Of a stretch of DNA of 64,000 nucleotides, positions 1-8,098 are shown in pieces. The stretch comes from JAGVSR01 sp963742405. GTDB lineage: Bacteria; Pseudomonadota; Alphaproteobacteria; Rhizobiales; Hyphomicrobiaceae. Below the pieces are notes generated by a model, which was given only the letters and a program-made list of their open reading frames with translations, ran no database searches and was not told the DNA's origin. The translations under genes and the position numbers were made by a program. The DNA lies in assembly GCA_963742405.1 (NCBI GenBank), contig CAVUMB010000010.1, positions 155,183 through 219,182 on the forward strand. The letters run 5' to 3'. How positions within the stretch are numbered: position 1 is the stretch's first letter; the number at the start of each line of letters is the position of its first letter.

Positions 1-111
1 CGCGGATTGGGCAGCCACCATGCCGGTGTTGTGGGCGACCACCACCACGCCCGTGTCGTTGAACACGGTATGGAGACGGTCGATGAGCTCACGTTTCGCG
101 GCTCTATCCAC
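1..111 (-). CDS. rplJ: 50S ribosomal protein L10, N-terminal part
   Basis: The first 37 codons of L10 are present and the gene runs off the left edge of the window. L10 forms the base of the ribosomal stalk that carries L7/L12. The translated start (DRAAKREL, then VVVVAHNTGM) matches the family N-terminus. The start is GTG at 109-111, supported by AAGGAG at 118-123 on the minus strand seven bases upstream. It follows rplK and rplA in the usual order but is separated from rplA by about 350 bases of leader. Confidence 0.88.
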   Translation of the reverse strand, partial: MDRAAKRELIDRLHTVFNDTGVVVVAHNTGMVAAQSA

Positions 112-458
112 TGCTCACTCCTTGTTGCGAGATCGACCGGGATGGCCGTCTCGCGGGTTGCACCAGCTGCATGCGCCCGTTTCCGGGACCATGCAGCGCT
201 TTGTCTGTCCTGCCGCGCGTGCCTTCAAGCGAAGGACGACACGGTGCTGACCCAGAAGTTTCAAACCGGAATGGAATGCGCTTGCGCACGTTCTTTTCCG
301 GGTCGCTTCTGTCTCATGCGGGCCCGCTTCGAAAAGCGGTTCAATACGGTTTCCCGTCACCCACAGTCTCGGACAGTCGAACCGGAGCGCTCGGCGATGA
401 AGCCACCCGCTCCGGGCCACCCGGACTTCAATCCGGATGCAGTGAGGGACAGGCAGCC
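112..458 (-). promoter_or_regulatory. rplA-rplJ intergenic leader
   Basis: About 350 bases lie between rplA and rplJ with no convincing gene. In other bacteria this position holds the L10 leader, where L10-L7/L12 binds its own mRNA. Two short hairpins are visible: CCGGA-cttcaa-TCCGG at 421-436, and a 7-bp stem at 452-471 that spans the rplA stop codon. Neither is followed by a T-run, so they read as structured leader or processing elements rather than terminators. The autoregulatory role is inferred from position only. Confidence 0.35.
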
Positions 459-1211
459 TTAGTTGGCTGCCGGCCCCGAAGACACAGAAGACGTCTCGAT
501 CTTGACGCCCGGACCCATGGTCGAGGACAGCGAGACTTTCTTCACATACGTTCCCTTGGAGCCGGCGGGCTTGGCCTTCACCACGGCATCGACGAATGCC
601 TTGATGTTTTCGACCAGCGCCTTCTCCGTAAAGCTCGCCTTGCCGACGCCGGCATGCACGATGCCGGCCTTCTCGACACGAAATTCCACCGAACCGCCCT
701 TGGCGCCCTTGACGGCGCCGACGACGTCCATGGTGACGGTGCCGACGCGCGGGTTCGGCATCAGGCCGCGCGGACCCAGCACCTTACCCAGACGACCGAC
801 GAGACCCATCATGTCCGGCGTCGCGATGCAGCGATCGAAATTGATCTGCCCCTTCGACACCGTCTCGACCAGATCCTCGGCACCGACGACGTCGGCGCCT
901 GCAGCTTTCGCCTCTTCCGCCTTCGCGCCGCGAGCGAACACGGCAACACGCGCCGTACGGCCCGAGCCGTTCGGCAGGTTGCACACGCCGCGAACCATCT
1001 GGTCGGCATGCTTGGGGTCGACGCCAAGGTTCATCGAAAGCTCGATTGTCTCATCGAACTTCGCCTTCGCACGTTCCTTGATCAGCTTCACCGCTTCGTC
1101 GATGCCGTATGCCTTCGACGGATCGACACCCTTCGCGATCGCGAAAGCGCGCTTGCCTCCTGCAATTCGAGTGGCCTTCAAGTCGGCTTCATTCACGTTG
1201 CTCTTTGCCAT
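459..1211 (-). CDS. rplA: 50S ribosomal protein L1
   Basis: The 250-residue product is L1, which binds 23S rRNA at the mobile stalk near the E site and in many bacteria represses its own operon by binding mRNA. The family pattern is clear throughout (ETIELSMNLGVDPKHADQ near residue 55, then the G-rich GLVGRLGKVLGPRGLMPNP near residue 120). It is about 20 residues longer than most L1 proteins because of a Ser/Ala-rich C-terminal tail. It begins four bases after the rplK stop codon, so the two genes are surely co-transcribed. Confidence 0.97.
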   Translation of the reverse strand: MAKSNVNEADLKATRIAGGKRAFAIAKGVDPSKAYGIDEAVKLIKERAKAKFDETIELSMNLGVDPKHADQMVRGVCNLPNGSGRTARVAVFARGAKAEEAKAAGADVVGAEDLVETVSKGQINFDRCIATPDMMGLVGRLGKVLGPRGLMPNPRVGTVTMDVVGAVKGAKGGSVEFRVEKAGIVHAGVGKASFTEKALVENIKAFVDAVVKAKPAGSKGTYVKKVSLSSTMGPGVKIETSSVSSGPAAN

Positions 1212-1215
1212 CAGA

Positions 1216-1662
1216 TTACTCCACCACCTTGAGGCCCATCGAACGGGCGGAGCCTGCCATCGTCTTGGCAGCCTGATCGAGATCGTTCGTGTTCATGTCC
1301 TTCATCTTCAGCTTCGCAATATCGCGCAACTGCGCCATCGAGATCTCGCCGGCCACATCGCGGCCGGGATTCTTTGAACCCGAACCTGGCTTGCCGGTCG
1401 GCTTCATGCCGGCAGCTTTCTTAATGAGAAAGGTTGCCGGTGGCGTGCGCATCTCGAACGTGAACGAGCGGTCGGAGTAGACCGTGATCTTCACCGGAAT
1501 CGGCGTGCCCTGCTCGAGTTCCTTCGTCTTTGCATTGAAGGATTTGCAGAATTCCATAATGTTCACACCGCGCTGACCGAGCGCGGGGCCGATGGGTGGT
1601 GCCGGGTTGGCGGCGCCTGCAGGCACCTGCAGGTTAATGTAGCCGTCGATTTTCTTTGCCAT
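1216..1662 (-). CDS. rplK: 50S ribosomal protein L11
   Basis: The 148-residue product is L11, part of the GTPase-associated centre on 23S rRNA where elongation factors and RelA are sensed. The N-terminal domain carries the proline-rich segment PAGAANPAPPIGPALGQRGV near residues 15-35, and the RNA-binding C-terminal domain ends with MAGSARSMGLKV. Length is normal. It lies downstream of nusG after a gap of about 200 bases and immediately upstream of rplA, the standard arrangement. Confidence 0.97.
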   Translation of the reverse strand: MAKKIDGYINLQVPAGAANPAPPIGPALGQRGVNIMEFCKSFNAKTKELEQGTPIPVKITVYSDRSFTFEMRTPPATFLIKKAAGMKPTGKPGSGSKNPGRDVAGEISMAQLRDIAKLKMKDMNTNDLDQAAKTMAGSARSMGLKVVE

Positions 1663-1838
1663 GTGTTCCCCTGGAACTTACCGGATCGCGGGTTTCGCCC
1701 GTCATCCGAGGGTTAGCGGTCGAGCGAGCCTTCAACGCTGATGACAGCAATTCAGGCTCTCCCGCGGGAATCCGCCTTGCTGGTCGTAACAACCGGCGAG
1801 GCGGGTCTCATCCGGCGCACGCGCCGGAAGCCATTAAA

Positions 1839-1858
1839 CCGCTCTCGCTTGAGAACGG
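1839..1858 (-). terminator. hairpin downstream of nusG
   Basis: Twelve bases after the nusG stop, the minus strand forms an 8-bp stem with a 4-base loop (CCGTTCTC-AAGC-GAGAGCGG, one G-T wobble) followed by TTTAATGG. The T-run is short, so this would be a weak or partial terminator or attenuator between nusG and rplK. A second perfect stem (CCGGCGC-GT-GCGCCGG, 1812-1827) follows in the same gap. Confidence 0.42.
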
Positions 1859-1870
1859 CTTTGTTTATCT

Positions 1871-2407
1871 CTAGCTGGCGACTTTCTCCACCTGCTGGAA
1901 CTCGAGTTCGACCGGCGTCTTGCGGCCGAAGATCGAGACGCCGACCTTGAGCCGCGAGCGCTCGCCGTCGACTTCCTCCACCTCACCCTGAAACGACGCG
2001 AAGGGACCATCGATCACCTTCACCTGTTCGCCGATCTCGTAGATGATCGACGGGGCCGGGCGTTCCACGCCATCCTTGACCTGGTTGAGGATGCGCATGG
2101 CTTCCTCTTCCGGGATTGGCATGGGCTTGTTGTCTGCACCGAGGAAGCCCGTCACCTTCGGTGTATTCTTGATCAGCAGAAAGCCGGGGTCGGTCATCTC
2201 CATCTTGACGAGCACATAGCCCGGGAGAAACTTCCGCTCGGCGTGAATTTTGCGGCCGCGCTTCACTTCGATGACATCTTCCGTCGGCACCATCACTTCG
2301 TCGATGAGGTGCTCAAGACCCGATGTCTTCGCCCGCTCCTTGATGGCGTCGGCCACCTTGCGTTCGAAATTCGTATAGGCATGGACAATGTACCAGCGCT
2401 TGGACAT
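1871..2407 (-). CDS. nusG: transcription termination/antitermination protein NusG
   Basis: The 178-residue product is NusG, which binds the RNA polymerase clamp, suppresses pausing and links polymerase to Rho or to ribosomal protein S10. The N-terminal NGN domain opens with KRWYIVHAYTNFERKVA and contains GYVLVKMEM near residue 65. The C-terminal KOW domain holds GPFASFQGEVEEVD near residue 133. Length is typical. It sits between secE (downstream in coordinates, upstream in transcription) and rplK, as in nearly all bacteria. Confidence 0.97.
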   Translation of the reverse strand: MSKRWYIVHAYTNFERKVADAIKERAKTSGLEHLIDEVMVPTEDVIEVKRGRKIHAERKFLPGYVLVKMEMTDPGFLLIKNTPKVTGFLGADNKPMPIPEEEAMRILNQVKDGVERPAPSIIYEIGEQVKVIDGPFASFQGEVEEVDGERSRLKVGVSIFGRKTPVELEFQQVEKVAS

Positions 2408-2463
2408 GTGTCGCGTGTTCTCTCGTCTCGGTGTGCGGAATCGAGCTAGGCTTTACGTAACGG

Positions 2464-2661
2464 TCAGCGTCCGAGACTGAGGACCATCTTGATGAACCAC
2501 CCCAAGATCTGATCGGCGGCAAGAAAGAACAAGGCCGCCAGCGTCACCATGAAGATGACCATCAGCGTGGTGACCCACACTTCTTTCCAGGTCGGCCAAG
2601 TGACCTTGGCGACTTCCTGCCGAACCTCTTGGATGAACTGCAACGGGTTATACATCGCCAT
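2464..2661 (-). CDS. secE: preprotein translocase subunit SecE
   Basis: This 65-residue protein is the single-span alphaproteobacterial SecE, which clamps SecY in the SecYEG translocon. The amphipathic segment FIQEVRQEVAKVTWPTWKEV precedes one membrane helix (about residues 32-55). I chose the ATG at 2661 (MAMYNPLQF) because family proteins begin close to this motif. There is no strong ribosome-binding site, and a GTG at 2676 giving a product five residues longer is a real alternative. It lies between tRNA-Trp and nusG, the conserved arrangement. Confidence 0.9.
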   Translation of the reverse strand: MAMYNPLQFIQEVRQEVAKVTWPTWKEVWVTTLMVIFMVTLAALFFLAADQILGWFIKMVLSLGR

Positions 2662-2784
2662 CGAAGCTGTCTTCACCGGGCGCATGCGACAAAACAGCAC
2701 AGCGCCGCCGGAGGTCCCCTCCAGAAGCGCCGTCCCATCAGAACCGGCCCGGCGCCCTCGCCGCGAGCCCGCTCGCAATTCAAA

Positions 2785-2860
2785 TGGCAGGGGCGGCAGG
2801 TCTCGAACCTGCGACCTTCGGTTTTGGAGACCGACGCTCTACCAATTGAGCTACACCCCT
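2785..2860 (-). tRNA. tRNA-Trp (CCA)
   Basis: The minus strand folds into a standard cloverleaf of 76 bases with encoded CCA. The 7-bp acceptor stem is AGGGGTG/CGCCCCT, the D-arm contains GTAGCTCAATTGGTAGAGC, the anticodon loop reads TCTCCAAAA with anticodon CCA, and the T-arm contains GGTTCGAGACC. Its place directly upstream of secE is the usual one for tRNA-Trp in proteobacteria. Confidence 0.97.
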
Positions 2861-2965
2861 GTAGGTCCGCCACCACCTTAATAAGGCGGGGGTGCACCAG
2901 GGTCGCCACCTCTAGCGGAAGTTTTGACCTTTGTCACCGTTGGCGTGTGGTCTTTTTTACGACGC

Positions 2966-3289
2966 CTACGCCACAGGCTCGACGACAACCGCCGTACCGT
3001 AAGCCAGCACCTCGGTGACGGCCGCTGCGATCTCGTTGGCATCGTAGCGGAAGGCGAGGATGGCATTAGCACCCATCTGCTCCCCGTTCTGAATGAGCAG
3101 ATCGAATGCTTCCTGGCGCGTCTGCTCGGCCAGTCGCGTGTAAACGGTGATGTTGCCGCCGAACAAGATTTGAATGGAAGCGCCGATATTCCCCACGACG
3201 CTGCGCGAGCGGACGGTTAGCCCCTTCGCGACCCCCAGCGTGCGAACAATGCGGTAGCCGGCCAAGTCATTGGTGGTCGTGACGATCAT
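2966..3289 (-). CDS. YbjQ/UPF0145 family protein
   Basis: This 107-residue cytoplasmic protein matches the YbjQ/UPF0145 family of small pentameric proteins proposed, but not proven, to bind metals. Recognisable segments are YRIVRTLGVAKGLTVRSRSV near the N-terminus, TRQEAFDLLIQNGEQMGANA in the middle and VLAYGTAVVVEP at the end. Length is normal for the family. It stands alone between tuf and tRNA-Trp on the same strand, with no obvious functional tie to the translation genes. Confidence 0.85.
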   Translation of the reverse strand: MIVTTTNDLAGYRIVRTLGVAKGLTVRSRSVVGNIGASIQILFGGNITVYTRLAEQTRQEAFDLLIQNGEQMGANAILAFRYDANEIAAAVTEVLAYGTAVVVEPVA

Positions 3290-3405
3290 GCTCGCGCTCC
3301 CTTGCCCGGTCCATAAGACAATGAAGCCGGAGGTCTTGTCGACCCCCGGCTTCGGAAATGCAGGTTTGAACGACCGTTCTACGCGACGATCTTCGTCACG
3401 GCTTG

Positions 3406-3661
3406 ATTACTCGACGATCTTCGTCACGACGCCGACGCCGATCCAAACGCGGCTCGCCGCGTTTGGACATTGTCGATAGTCGGCGCCGAACATCCACAAA
3501 GATCAAAGACACAGCATTACTCGACGATCTTCGTCACGACGCCGGCGCCGTTCCAAACGCGGCTTGCCGCGTTTGGACATTGTCGATAGTCGGCGCCGTA
3601 CATCCACAAAGATCAAAGACACAGCATTACTCGACGATCTTCGTCACGACGCCGGCGCCGA
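3406..3661 (-). repeat. 110-bp tandem duplication of the tuf 3' end
   Basis: Units begin at 3406, 3516 and 3626, exactly 110 bases apart. Each starts with the complement of the last tuf codons (VVTKIVE-stop). The first two continue into an 11-bp inverted repeat (CCAAACGCGGC...GCCGCGTTTGG at 3443-3466 and 3553-3576) and a shared spacer, while the third continues into the real tuf gene. A shorter diverged copy of the tuf tail is visible near 3378-3402. The two full units differ at only a few bases. Confidence 0.93.
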
Positions 3662-4835
3662 CGGTGCGGCCGCCTTCGCGGATGGCGAAGCGAACTTTTT
3701 CTTCCATGGCAATCGGAGACACCAGTTCCACGTCCATCGACACGTTGTCGCCCGGCATCACCATTTCCGTGCCTTCCGGCAGCGTCACCACACCCGTCAC
3801 GTCCGTCGTGCGGAAGTAAAACTGCGGGCGATAGTTCGTGAAGAACGGCGTGTGACGGCCGCCCTCGTCCTTCGTCAGAATGTAGGCTTCCGCCTTGAAC
3901 TTCTTGTGCGGCTTCACCGAGCCCGGCTTGGCCAGAACCTGGCCGCGCTCAACCGCTTCCTTGTCAATGCCGCGCAACAGGCAGCCGACGTTGTCGCCAG
4001 CTTCTCCGCTGTCGAGCAGCTTGCGGAACATTTCCACGCCCGTCACGACCGACTTCTGCGTATCGCGCAGGCCCACGATCTCGACTTCCTCGCCGACCTT
4101 GATCACCCCGCGCTCAATGCGGCCCGTCACCACCGTGCCGCGACCCGAGATCGAGAAAACGTCTTCGATCGGCATCAGGAACGGCTGATCCTTCGGACGG
4201 TCCGGCAGAGGAATGTAGGTATCCAGAGCCTCATAAAGCTTCAGGATCGCTTCGTCCGCCAGCGGACCCTTCTCACCGTTCAGCGCCTTGATCGCAGCGC
4301 CCCGGATGATCGGCGTGTCGTCGCCCGGAAACTGGTACTTCGACAGAAGCTCGCGCACTTCCATCTCAACCAGGTCCAGAAGCTCTTCGTCTTCGACCAC
4401 ATCGCACTTGTTCAAGAACACCACGATGTAGGGCACGCCGACCTGGCGGGCGAGCAGGATGTGCTCGCGCGTCTGCGGCATCGGACCGTCAACCGCCGAC
4501 ACGACCAGGATCGCTCCGTCCATCTGAGCCGCACCCGTGATCATGTTCTTCACGTAGTCGGCGTGGCCCGGGCAGTCGACGTGCGCATAGTGCCGGTTCG
4601 GCGTCGCGTATTCCACATGCGACGTCGCAATCGTCAGGATCTTCGTCGGATCGCGACGGCCCTGGCTTTCCGAAGCCTTCGCAACTTCGTCATACGCAAT
4701 CGACGTCGCCGTCCAGCCCCGGTCCGCAGAAACCTTCGTCAAAGCCGCCGTCAACGTCGTCTTGCCGTGGTCAACGTGCCCAATCGTGCCTACGTTGCAA
4801 TGCGGCTTGTTACGTTCGAATTTTGCCTTCGCCAT
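3627..4835 (-). CDS. tuf: elongation factor Tu with variant switch I
   Basis: The 402-residue product is EF-Tu, the GTPase that delivers aminoacyl-tRNA to the ribosome. The P-loop GHVDHGKTT is at residues 19-27, DCPGHADYVKNM follows near residue 85, and NKCD is present. Domains 2 and 3 look normal and end with VVTKIVE. It is longer than the usual 394-396 residues because switch I differs: where most EF-Tu have RGITI, this protein has KILTI at residues 65-69, preceded by a few extra residues (GRRDPT). The threonine that contacts magnesium is kept. The gene lies in the secE-nusG neighbourhood, where tufB normally sits. Confidence 0.96.
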   Translation of the reverse strand: MAKAKFERNKPHCNVGTIGHVDHGKTTLTAALTKVSADRGWTATSIAYDEVAKASESQGRRDPTKILTIATSHVEYATPNRHYAHVDCPGHADYVKNMITGAAQMDGAILVVSAVDGPMPQTREHILLARQVGVPYIVVFLNKCDVVEDEELLDLVEMEVRELLSKYQFPGDDTPIIRGAAIKALNGEKGPLADEAILKLYEALDTYIPLPDRPKDQPFLMPIEDVFSISGRGTVVTGRIERGVIKVGEEVEIVGLRDTQKSVVTGVEMFRKLLDSGEAGDNVGCLLRGIDKEAVERGQVLAKPGSVKPHKKFKAEAYILTKDEGGRHTPFFTNYRPQFYFRTTDVTGVVTLPEGTEMVMPGDNVSMDVELVSPIAMEEKVRFAIREGGRTVGAGVVTKIVE

Positions 4836-5109
4836 AAACGTCTGTCCTCGAATGCTGGTTCAGGGGCACGAGGAACCGCAGCCTTAAACGCGGCGCCTGT
4901 GTTCGCGCGTGTGTCTAGTGTCTTAAAATGGGGAGTTCAAGCCCTAAGCCGCTGAACCCTTCGCCGCGGCTCGCGCAACCTGCCAGCATCTCACAAAAGT
5001 GCCGCAAATGGCGATCCGGCCCGTCACACATATGGGGTGAGCGCGCCTCAGGCGGAACCCCCGGGTCCGTCCTGCGTTTGCACCTTTTCGTGTAGGGAAA
5101 GGACAACTC
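4836..5109. other. intergenic region between tuf and a small membrane-protein gene
   Basis: This divergent intergenic region of 274 bases must contain the tuf promoter (minus strand) and the promoter of the small plus-strand gene at 5110. I see no clear -35/-10 pair or operator I would defend. Open frames here do not resemble known proteins. Confidence 0.5.
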
Positions 5110-5370
5110 ATGAGCGGCGACGCAACTCAATGGCTTTGGCTGATCGCACTGGTGGGCGGACCGCTCATTCTCGGCATCGTAATGGCGCGCGGGATGCGTC
5201 AATCCTCGGATCGCCGCGAACATGACCCGGCGGGTATCGCCCGGACGGAGAGGGCAACGCACGACCTCTATGAAGAGGAAGAGCACCGCGGCAAGCCGTC
5301 CGGTGCCGAAATCGCCGACGCGCGGCGGCTCCAAGAAACGGCACGGCCACAGAGGACCGGGCAACGGTAG
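5110..5370 (+). CDS. small membrane-anchored protein, conserved hypothetical
   Basis: This 86-residue protein has one N-terminal membrane helix (WLWLIALVGGPLILGIVM, about residues 8-25). A charged cytoplasmic or periplasmic tail rich in Arg, Glu and Asp follows (TERATHDLYEEEEHRGKP). Similar short proteins of one helix plus a charged tail are common in Hyphomicrobiales, but I know of no assigned function. The ATG is preceded by GGGAAAGGA at 5095-5103, a reasonable ribosome-binding site. It is monocistronic between divergent tuf and convergent tRNA-Gly. Confidence 0.65.
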   Translation: MSGDATQWLWLIALVGGPLILGIVMARGMRQSSDRREHDPAGIARTERATHDLYEEEEHRGKPSGAEIADARRLQETARPQRTGQR

Positions 5371-5383
5371 CTTTAGAGGCGGC

Positions 5384-5457
5384 TGGAGCGGACGATGGGA
5401 ATCGAACCCACGTATGCAGCTTGGAAGGCTGCCGTTCTACCATTGAACTACGTCCGC
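5384..5457 (-). tRNA. tRNA-Gly (TCC)
   Basis: A 74-base cloverleaf with encoded CCA reads on the minus strand. The acceptor stem is GCGGACG/CGTCCGC, the D-arm contains TAGTTCAATGGTAGAAC, the anticodon loop is CTTCCAA with anticodon TCC, and the T-arm contains GGGTTCGATTCCC. This isoacceptor reads GGA and GGG codons. Confidence 0.97.
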
Positions 5458-5480
5458 AAACGGCCGCCGCCGTCGCCCGT

Positions 5481-5509
5481 CTGATAACCGCTTCACGCGC
5501 GGCTGTGAA
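5481..5509 (-). promoter_or_regulatory. possible sigma-70 promoter of tRNA-Gly
   Basis: On the minus strand TTCACA and TATCAG are separated by 17 bases, with the -10 element ending about 23 bases before the mature 5' end of tRNA-Gly. The -35 box differs from TTGACA at one position and the -10 is weak. The pairing is plausible because a stable RNA gene needs a promoter here. Confidence 0.35.
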
Positions 5510-5582
5510 GGGGCGGCTATGTCGGCCGACGAAAAGTTGCACCCCGATTACTTTCGCCGGCCGGAGTCACAGAGATTGATGA

Positions 5583-7805
5583 TCAGACAGCGGAGCGGCC
5601 CGCAAGTTCGAACCGGTCGGCATTCATAACCTTCGTCCACGCAGCCACGAAGTCAGAAACAAATTTATCCTTGGCGTCGTCTTGCGCATAAACCTCGGCC
5701 AGCGCGCGAAGAATTGAATTTGATCCAAACACGAGATCGACACGCGTGCCGGTCCATTTAGTCTGGCCGGACTTGCGATCACGGCCTGCAAAGATGTCGG
5801 CCGACTCTGACGTCGCCTGCCATTCAATCCCCATATCAACGAGATTGGTGAAAAAGTCCGTCGTCAACGCGCCGGGCGTCTTGGTGAAGACGCCATGCGC
5901 AGCCCCGGCATGGTTGGCCCCTAGGACGCGCAAACCGCCAACGAGTACCGTCATTTCCGGCGCCGTCAGCGTGAGCAACTGAGCCTTGTCCAGCAGCATG
6001 TCTTCCGCCGAAACGGTGTACTTCGCCTTGGCATAATTGCGAAATCCGTCGGCTTCTGGCTCCAGCACGTCGAACAATTCGATGTCCGTTTGCTCCAGCG
6101 ATGCATCCGTACGGCCGGGTATAAACGGAACTTCAATGGCGTGTCCGGCAGCCTTGGCCGCCTGTTCAATGGCCACACCTCCAGCCAGCACGATGAGATC
6201 GGCAACCGAGACCTTCTTGCCGCCGGTCGCTTCGGCATTGAACGACACTCGAATGCCTTCCAGCACGCCAAGCACCTTGGCGAGCTTCTCAGGTTCGTTG
6301 ACATCCCAGTTCTTCTGCGGAGCAAGCCGGATGCGCGCGCCATTGGCGCCGCCACGTTTATCCGAGCCCCGGAACGTCGAAGCCGAAGCCCAGGCCGTCG
6401 AAACGAGTTCAGATGTCGTAAGACCTGACGCCAGGATCTTTGCTTTAAGAGCCGCGATATCGACGGCGTCGATCAGCGCATGATCGACAGCCGGAATGGG
6501 ATCCTGCCAGATCAGGTCTTCGGCGGGTACTTCCGGGCCGAGGTAACGCGCCTTCGGACCCATATCGCGATGCGTCAGCTTGAACCACGCCCGCGCGAAC
6601 GCATCGGCGAATTCCTCCGGATTGGCATGGAAGTGACGCGACACCTTCTCGTAAGCGGGGTCCATCTTCATCGCCATGTCGGCCGTCGACATGATAATCG
6701 GCACTCTCTTGGTCGGATCTTCCGGATCCGGCGCCATATCCTGCTCTTGCAGGTTCTTTGGTGCCCACTGCCAGGCACCCGCCGGGCTCTTCACAAGATC
6801 CCAGTCGTATTTGAAGAGCACATCGAAATAGCCCATGTCCCACTGGATTGGGTTTGAGGTCCATGCGCCTTCCAGACCGCTCGTGATGGTGTCCCGTCCC
6901 TTGCCGCTGTTGAACGTCGACAACCAGCCGAACCCCATCGCCTCGAGCGGCGCGGCTTCAGGCGCGACGCCGACGTGAGCTGCATCGCCGGCACCATGCG
7001 TTTTACCGAACGTGTGGCCGCCGGCCGTCAATGCCACGGTCTCGTAATCATTCATCGCCATGCGCGCGAAAGTTTCGCGAATATCGCGCGCCGACGCGAG
7101 CGGATCGGGATTGCTGTCCGGGCCTTCGGGATTGACGTAGATGAGGCCCATTTGCACGGCCGCGAGCGGATTTTCCAACAACCGCTCACCCGTGTATCGC
7201 CCGCCCGGCTTGTCACTGGTCGCGAGCCATTCCGTCTCAGCACCCCAGTAGATGTCTTCTTCCGGTTCCCAAACATCCTCGCGGCCGCCCGCAAAACCGA
7301 ACGTCTTGCCGCCCATCGATTCGATCGCGACGTTGCCCGCCAGGATCATCAGGTCCGCCCACGAGATTGCGTTGCCGTATTTCTTCTTGATCGGCCAGAG
7401 CAGGCGTCGTGCCTTGTCGAGGTTGCCATTGTCGGGCCAGCTGTTGAGTGGCGCGAAACGCTGCGTGCCAGAACCCGCCCCACCGCGTCCGTCCGCCGTG
7501 CGGTACGTGCCGGCGCTGTGCCAAGCCATGCGGATGAAGAGTCCACCGTAATGCCCATAATCGGCCGGCCACCAGTCCTGGCTATCGGTCATCAGTGCGG
7601 TGAGGTCAGCCTTCAGCGCTTTCAGATCGAGCTTGCTGAATGCCTCGGCATAACTGAACCCCCTCGGCATGGGATTGCCGGCCAACGGATTTTGATGCAG
7701 CATTTTCAAGTTCAGCTGATTGGGCCACCAATCGCGATTCGTTCTCGAACTGAACCGGCCCTTGGCGGGGGTCCCGTGAATCGGACACTTGCTGATCTCG
7801 TTCAT
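5583..7805 (-). CDS. katG: catalase-peroxidase KatG
   Basis: The 740-residue product is a bifunctional catalase-peroxidase that removes hydrogen peroxide in the cytoplasm. The distal haem pocket RMAWHSAGTYRTADGRGG is near residue 90. The tyrosine of the Trp-Tyr-Met crosslink lies in LIYVNPEGP, and the proximal haem histidine is in TAGGHTFGKTHG. The C-terminal half repeats the fold in degenerate form, as the family does. Length and reading frame are intact. The gene is alone. The start ATG at 7805 opens with NEISKCPIHG, matching family N-termini. Confidence 0.97.
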   Translation of the reverse strand: MNEISKCPIHGTPAKGRFSSRTNRDWWPNQLNLKMLHQNPLAGNPMPRGFSYAEAFSKLDLKALKADLTALMTDSQDWWPADYGHYGGLFIRMAWHSAGTYRTADGRGGAGSGTQRFAPLNSWPDNGNLDKARRLLWPIKKKYGNAISWADLMILAGNVAIESMGGKTFGFAGGREDVWEPEEDIYWGAETEWLATSDKPGGRYTGERLLENPLAAVQMGLIYVNPEGPDSNPDPLASARDIRETFARMAMNDYETVALTAGGHTFGKTHGAGDAAHVGVAPEAAPLEAMGFGWLSTFNSGKGRDTITSGLEGAWTSNPIQWDMGYFDVLFKYDWDLVKSPAGAWQWAPKNLQEQDMAPDPEDPTKRVPIIMSTADMAMKMDPAYEKVSRHFHANPEEFADAFARAWFKLTHRDMGPKARYLGPEVPAEDLIWQDPIPAVDHALIDAVDIAALKAKILASGLTTSELVSTAWASASTFRGSDKRGGANGARIRLAPQKNWDVNEPEKLAKVLGVLEGIRVSFNAEATGGKKVSVADLIVLAGGVAIEQAAKAAGHAIEVPFIPGRTDASLEQTDIELFDVLEPEADGFRNYAKAKYTVSAEDMLLDKAQLLTLTAPEMTVLVGGLRVLGANHAGAAHGVFTKTPGALTTDFFTNLVDMGIEWQATSESADIFAGRDRKSGQTKWTGTRVDLVFGSNSILRALAEVYAQDDAKDKFVSDFVAAWTKVMNADRFELAGRSAV

Positions 7806-8098
7806 GTCGTCTCCTCACCGCACACTCGAGTGCGCTCTGCTGGCAGCACGACTTACTCAGACTAATAGATAAGGTAAAGCACTTCCTTTTTATGACTTCG
7901 ATCAGCCCGACTGATTGTTCTTGATCAAGCAGATAGATAAATTATGTACTCAGGTGCCAAGCACGCAGTTGTATAAACTTCGGCATACCCGTAGCAAGTT
8001 GTTGAGCATCGGCATGCGGACGTTTGTATACCTGAAGCGATCGGCACAACATGCTCTGCGTCACACCGAACACAACTAAAATGAGAGGCGCTAGATCG
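7806..8098. promoter_or_regulatory. AT-rich divergent promoter region, katG and methyltransferase gene
   Basis: This 290-base stretch separates katG (minus) from a methylguanine methyltransferase gene (plus). It is clearly more AT-rich than its surroundings and contains a 10-bp palindrome CTTGATCAAG near 7920. A peroxide-responsive regulator such as OxyR would be expected to act on katG here, but I could not fit its consensus with confidence. Confidence 0.45.

Noticed and set aside
171..1232. Long plus-strand open frame opposite rplA
   Set aside because: It is the shadow of rplA on the other strand. Its translation is His/Arg-rich with no family resemblance, while the minus strand encodes L1.
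3290..3626. Tandem palindromes after tuf as classical terminators
   Set aside because: The inverted repeats are perfect but no T-run follows on the minus strand, so I list them as repeats and do not call a terminator.
3564..4955. Plus-strand open frame of 463 codons opposite tuf
   Set aside because: Its composition is that of antisense DNA (His/Arg/Asp-rich) and the minus strand encodes EF-Tu over the same bases.
7806..8098. OxyR or Fur box upstream of katG
   Set aside because: The region is AT-rich and has a short palindrome, but neither consensus fits well enough to call.
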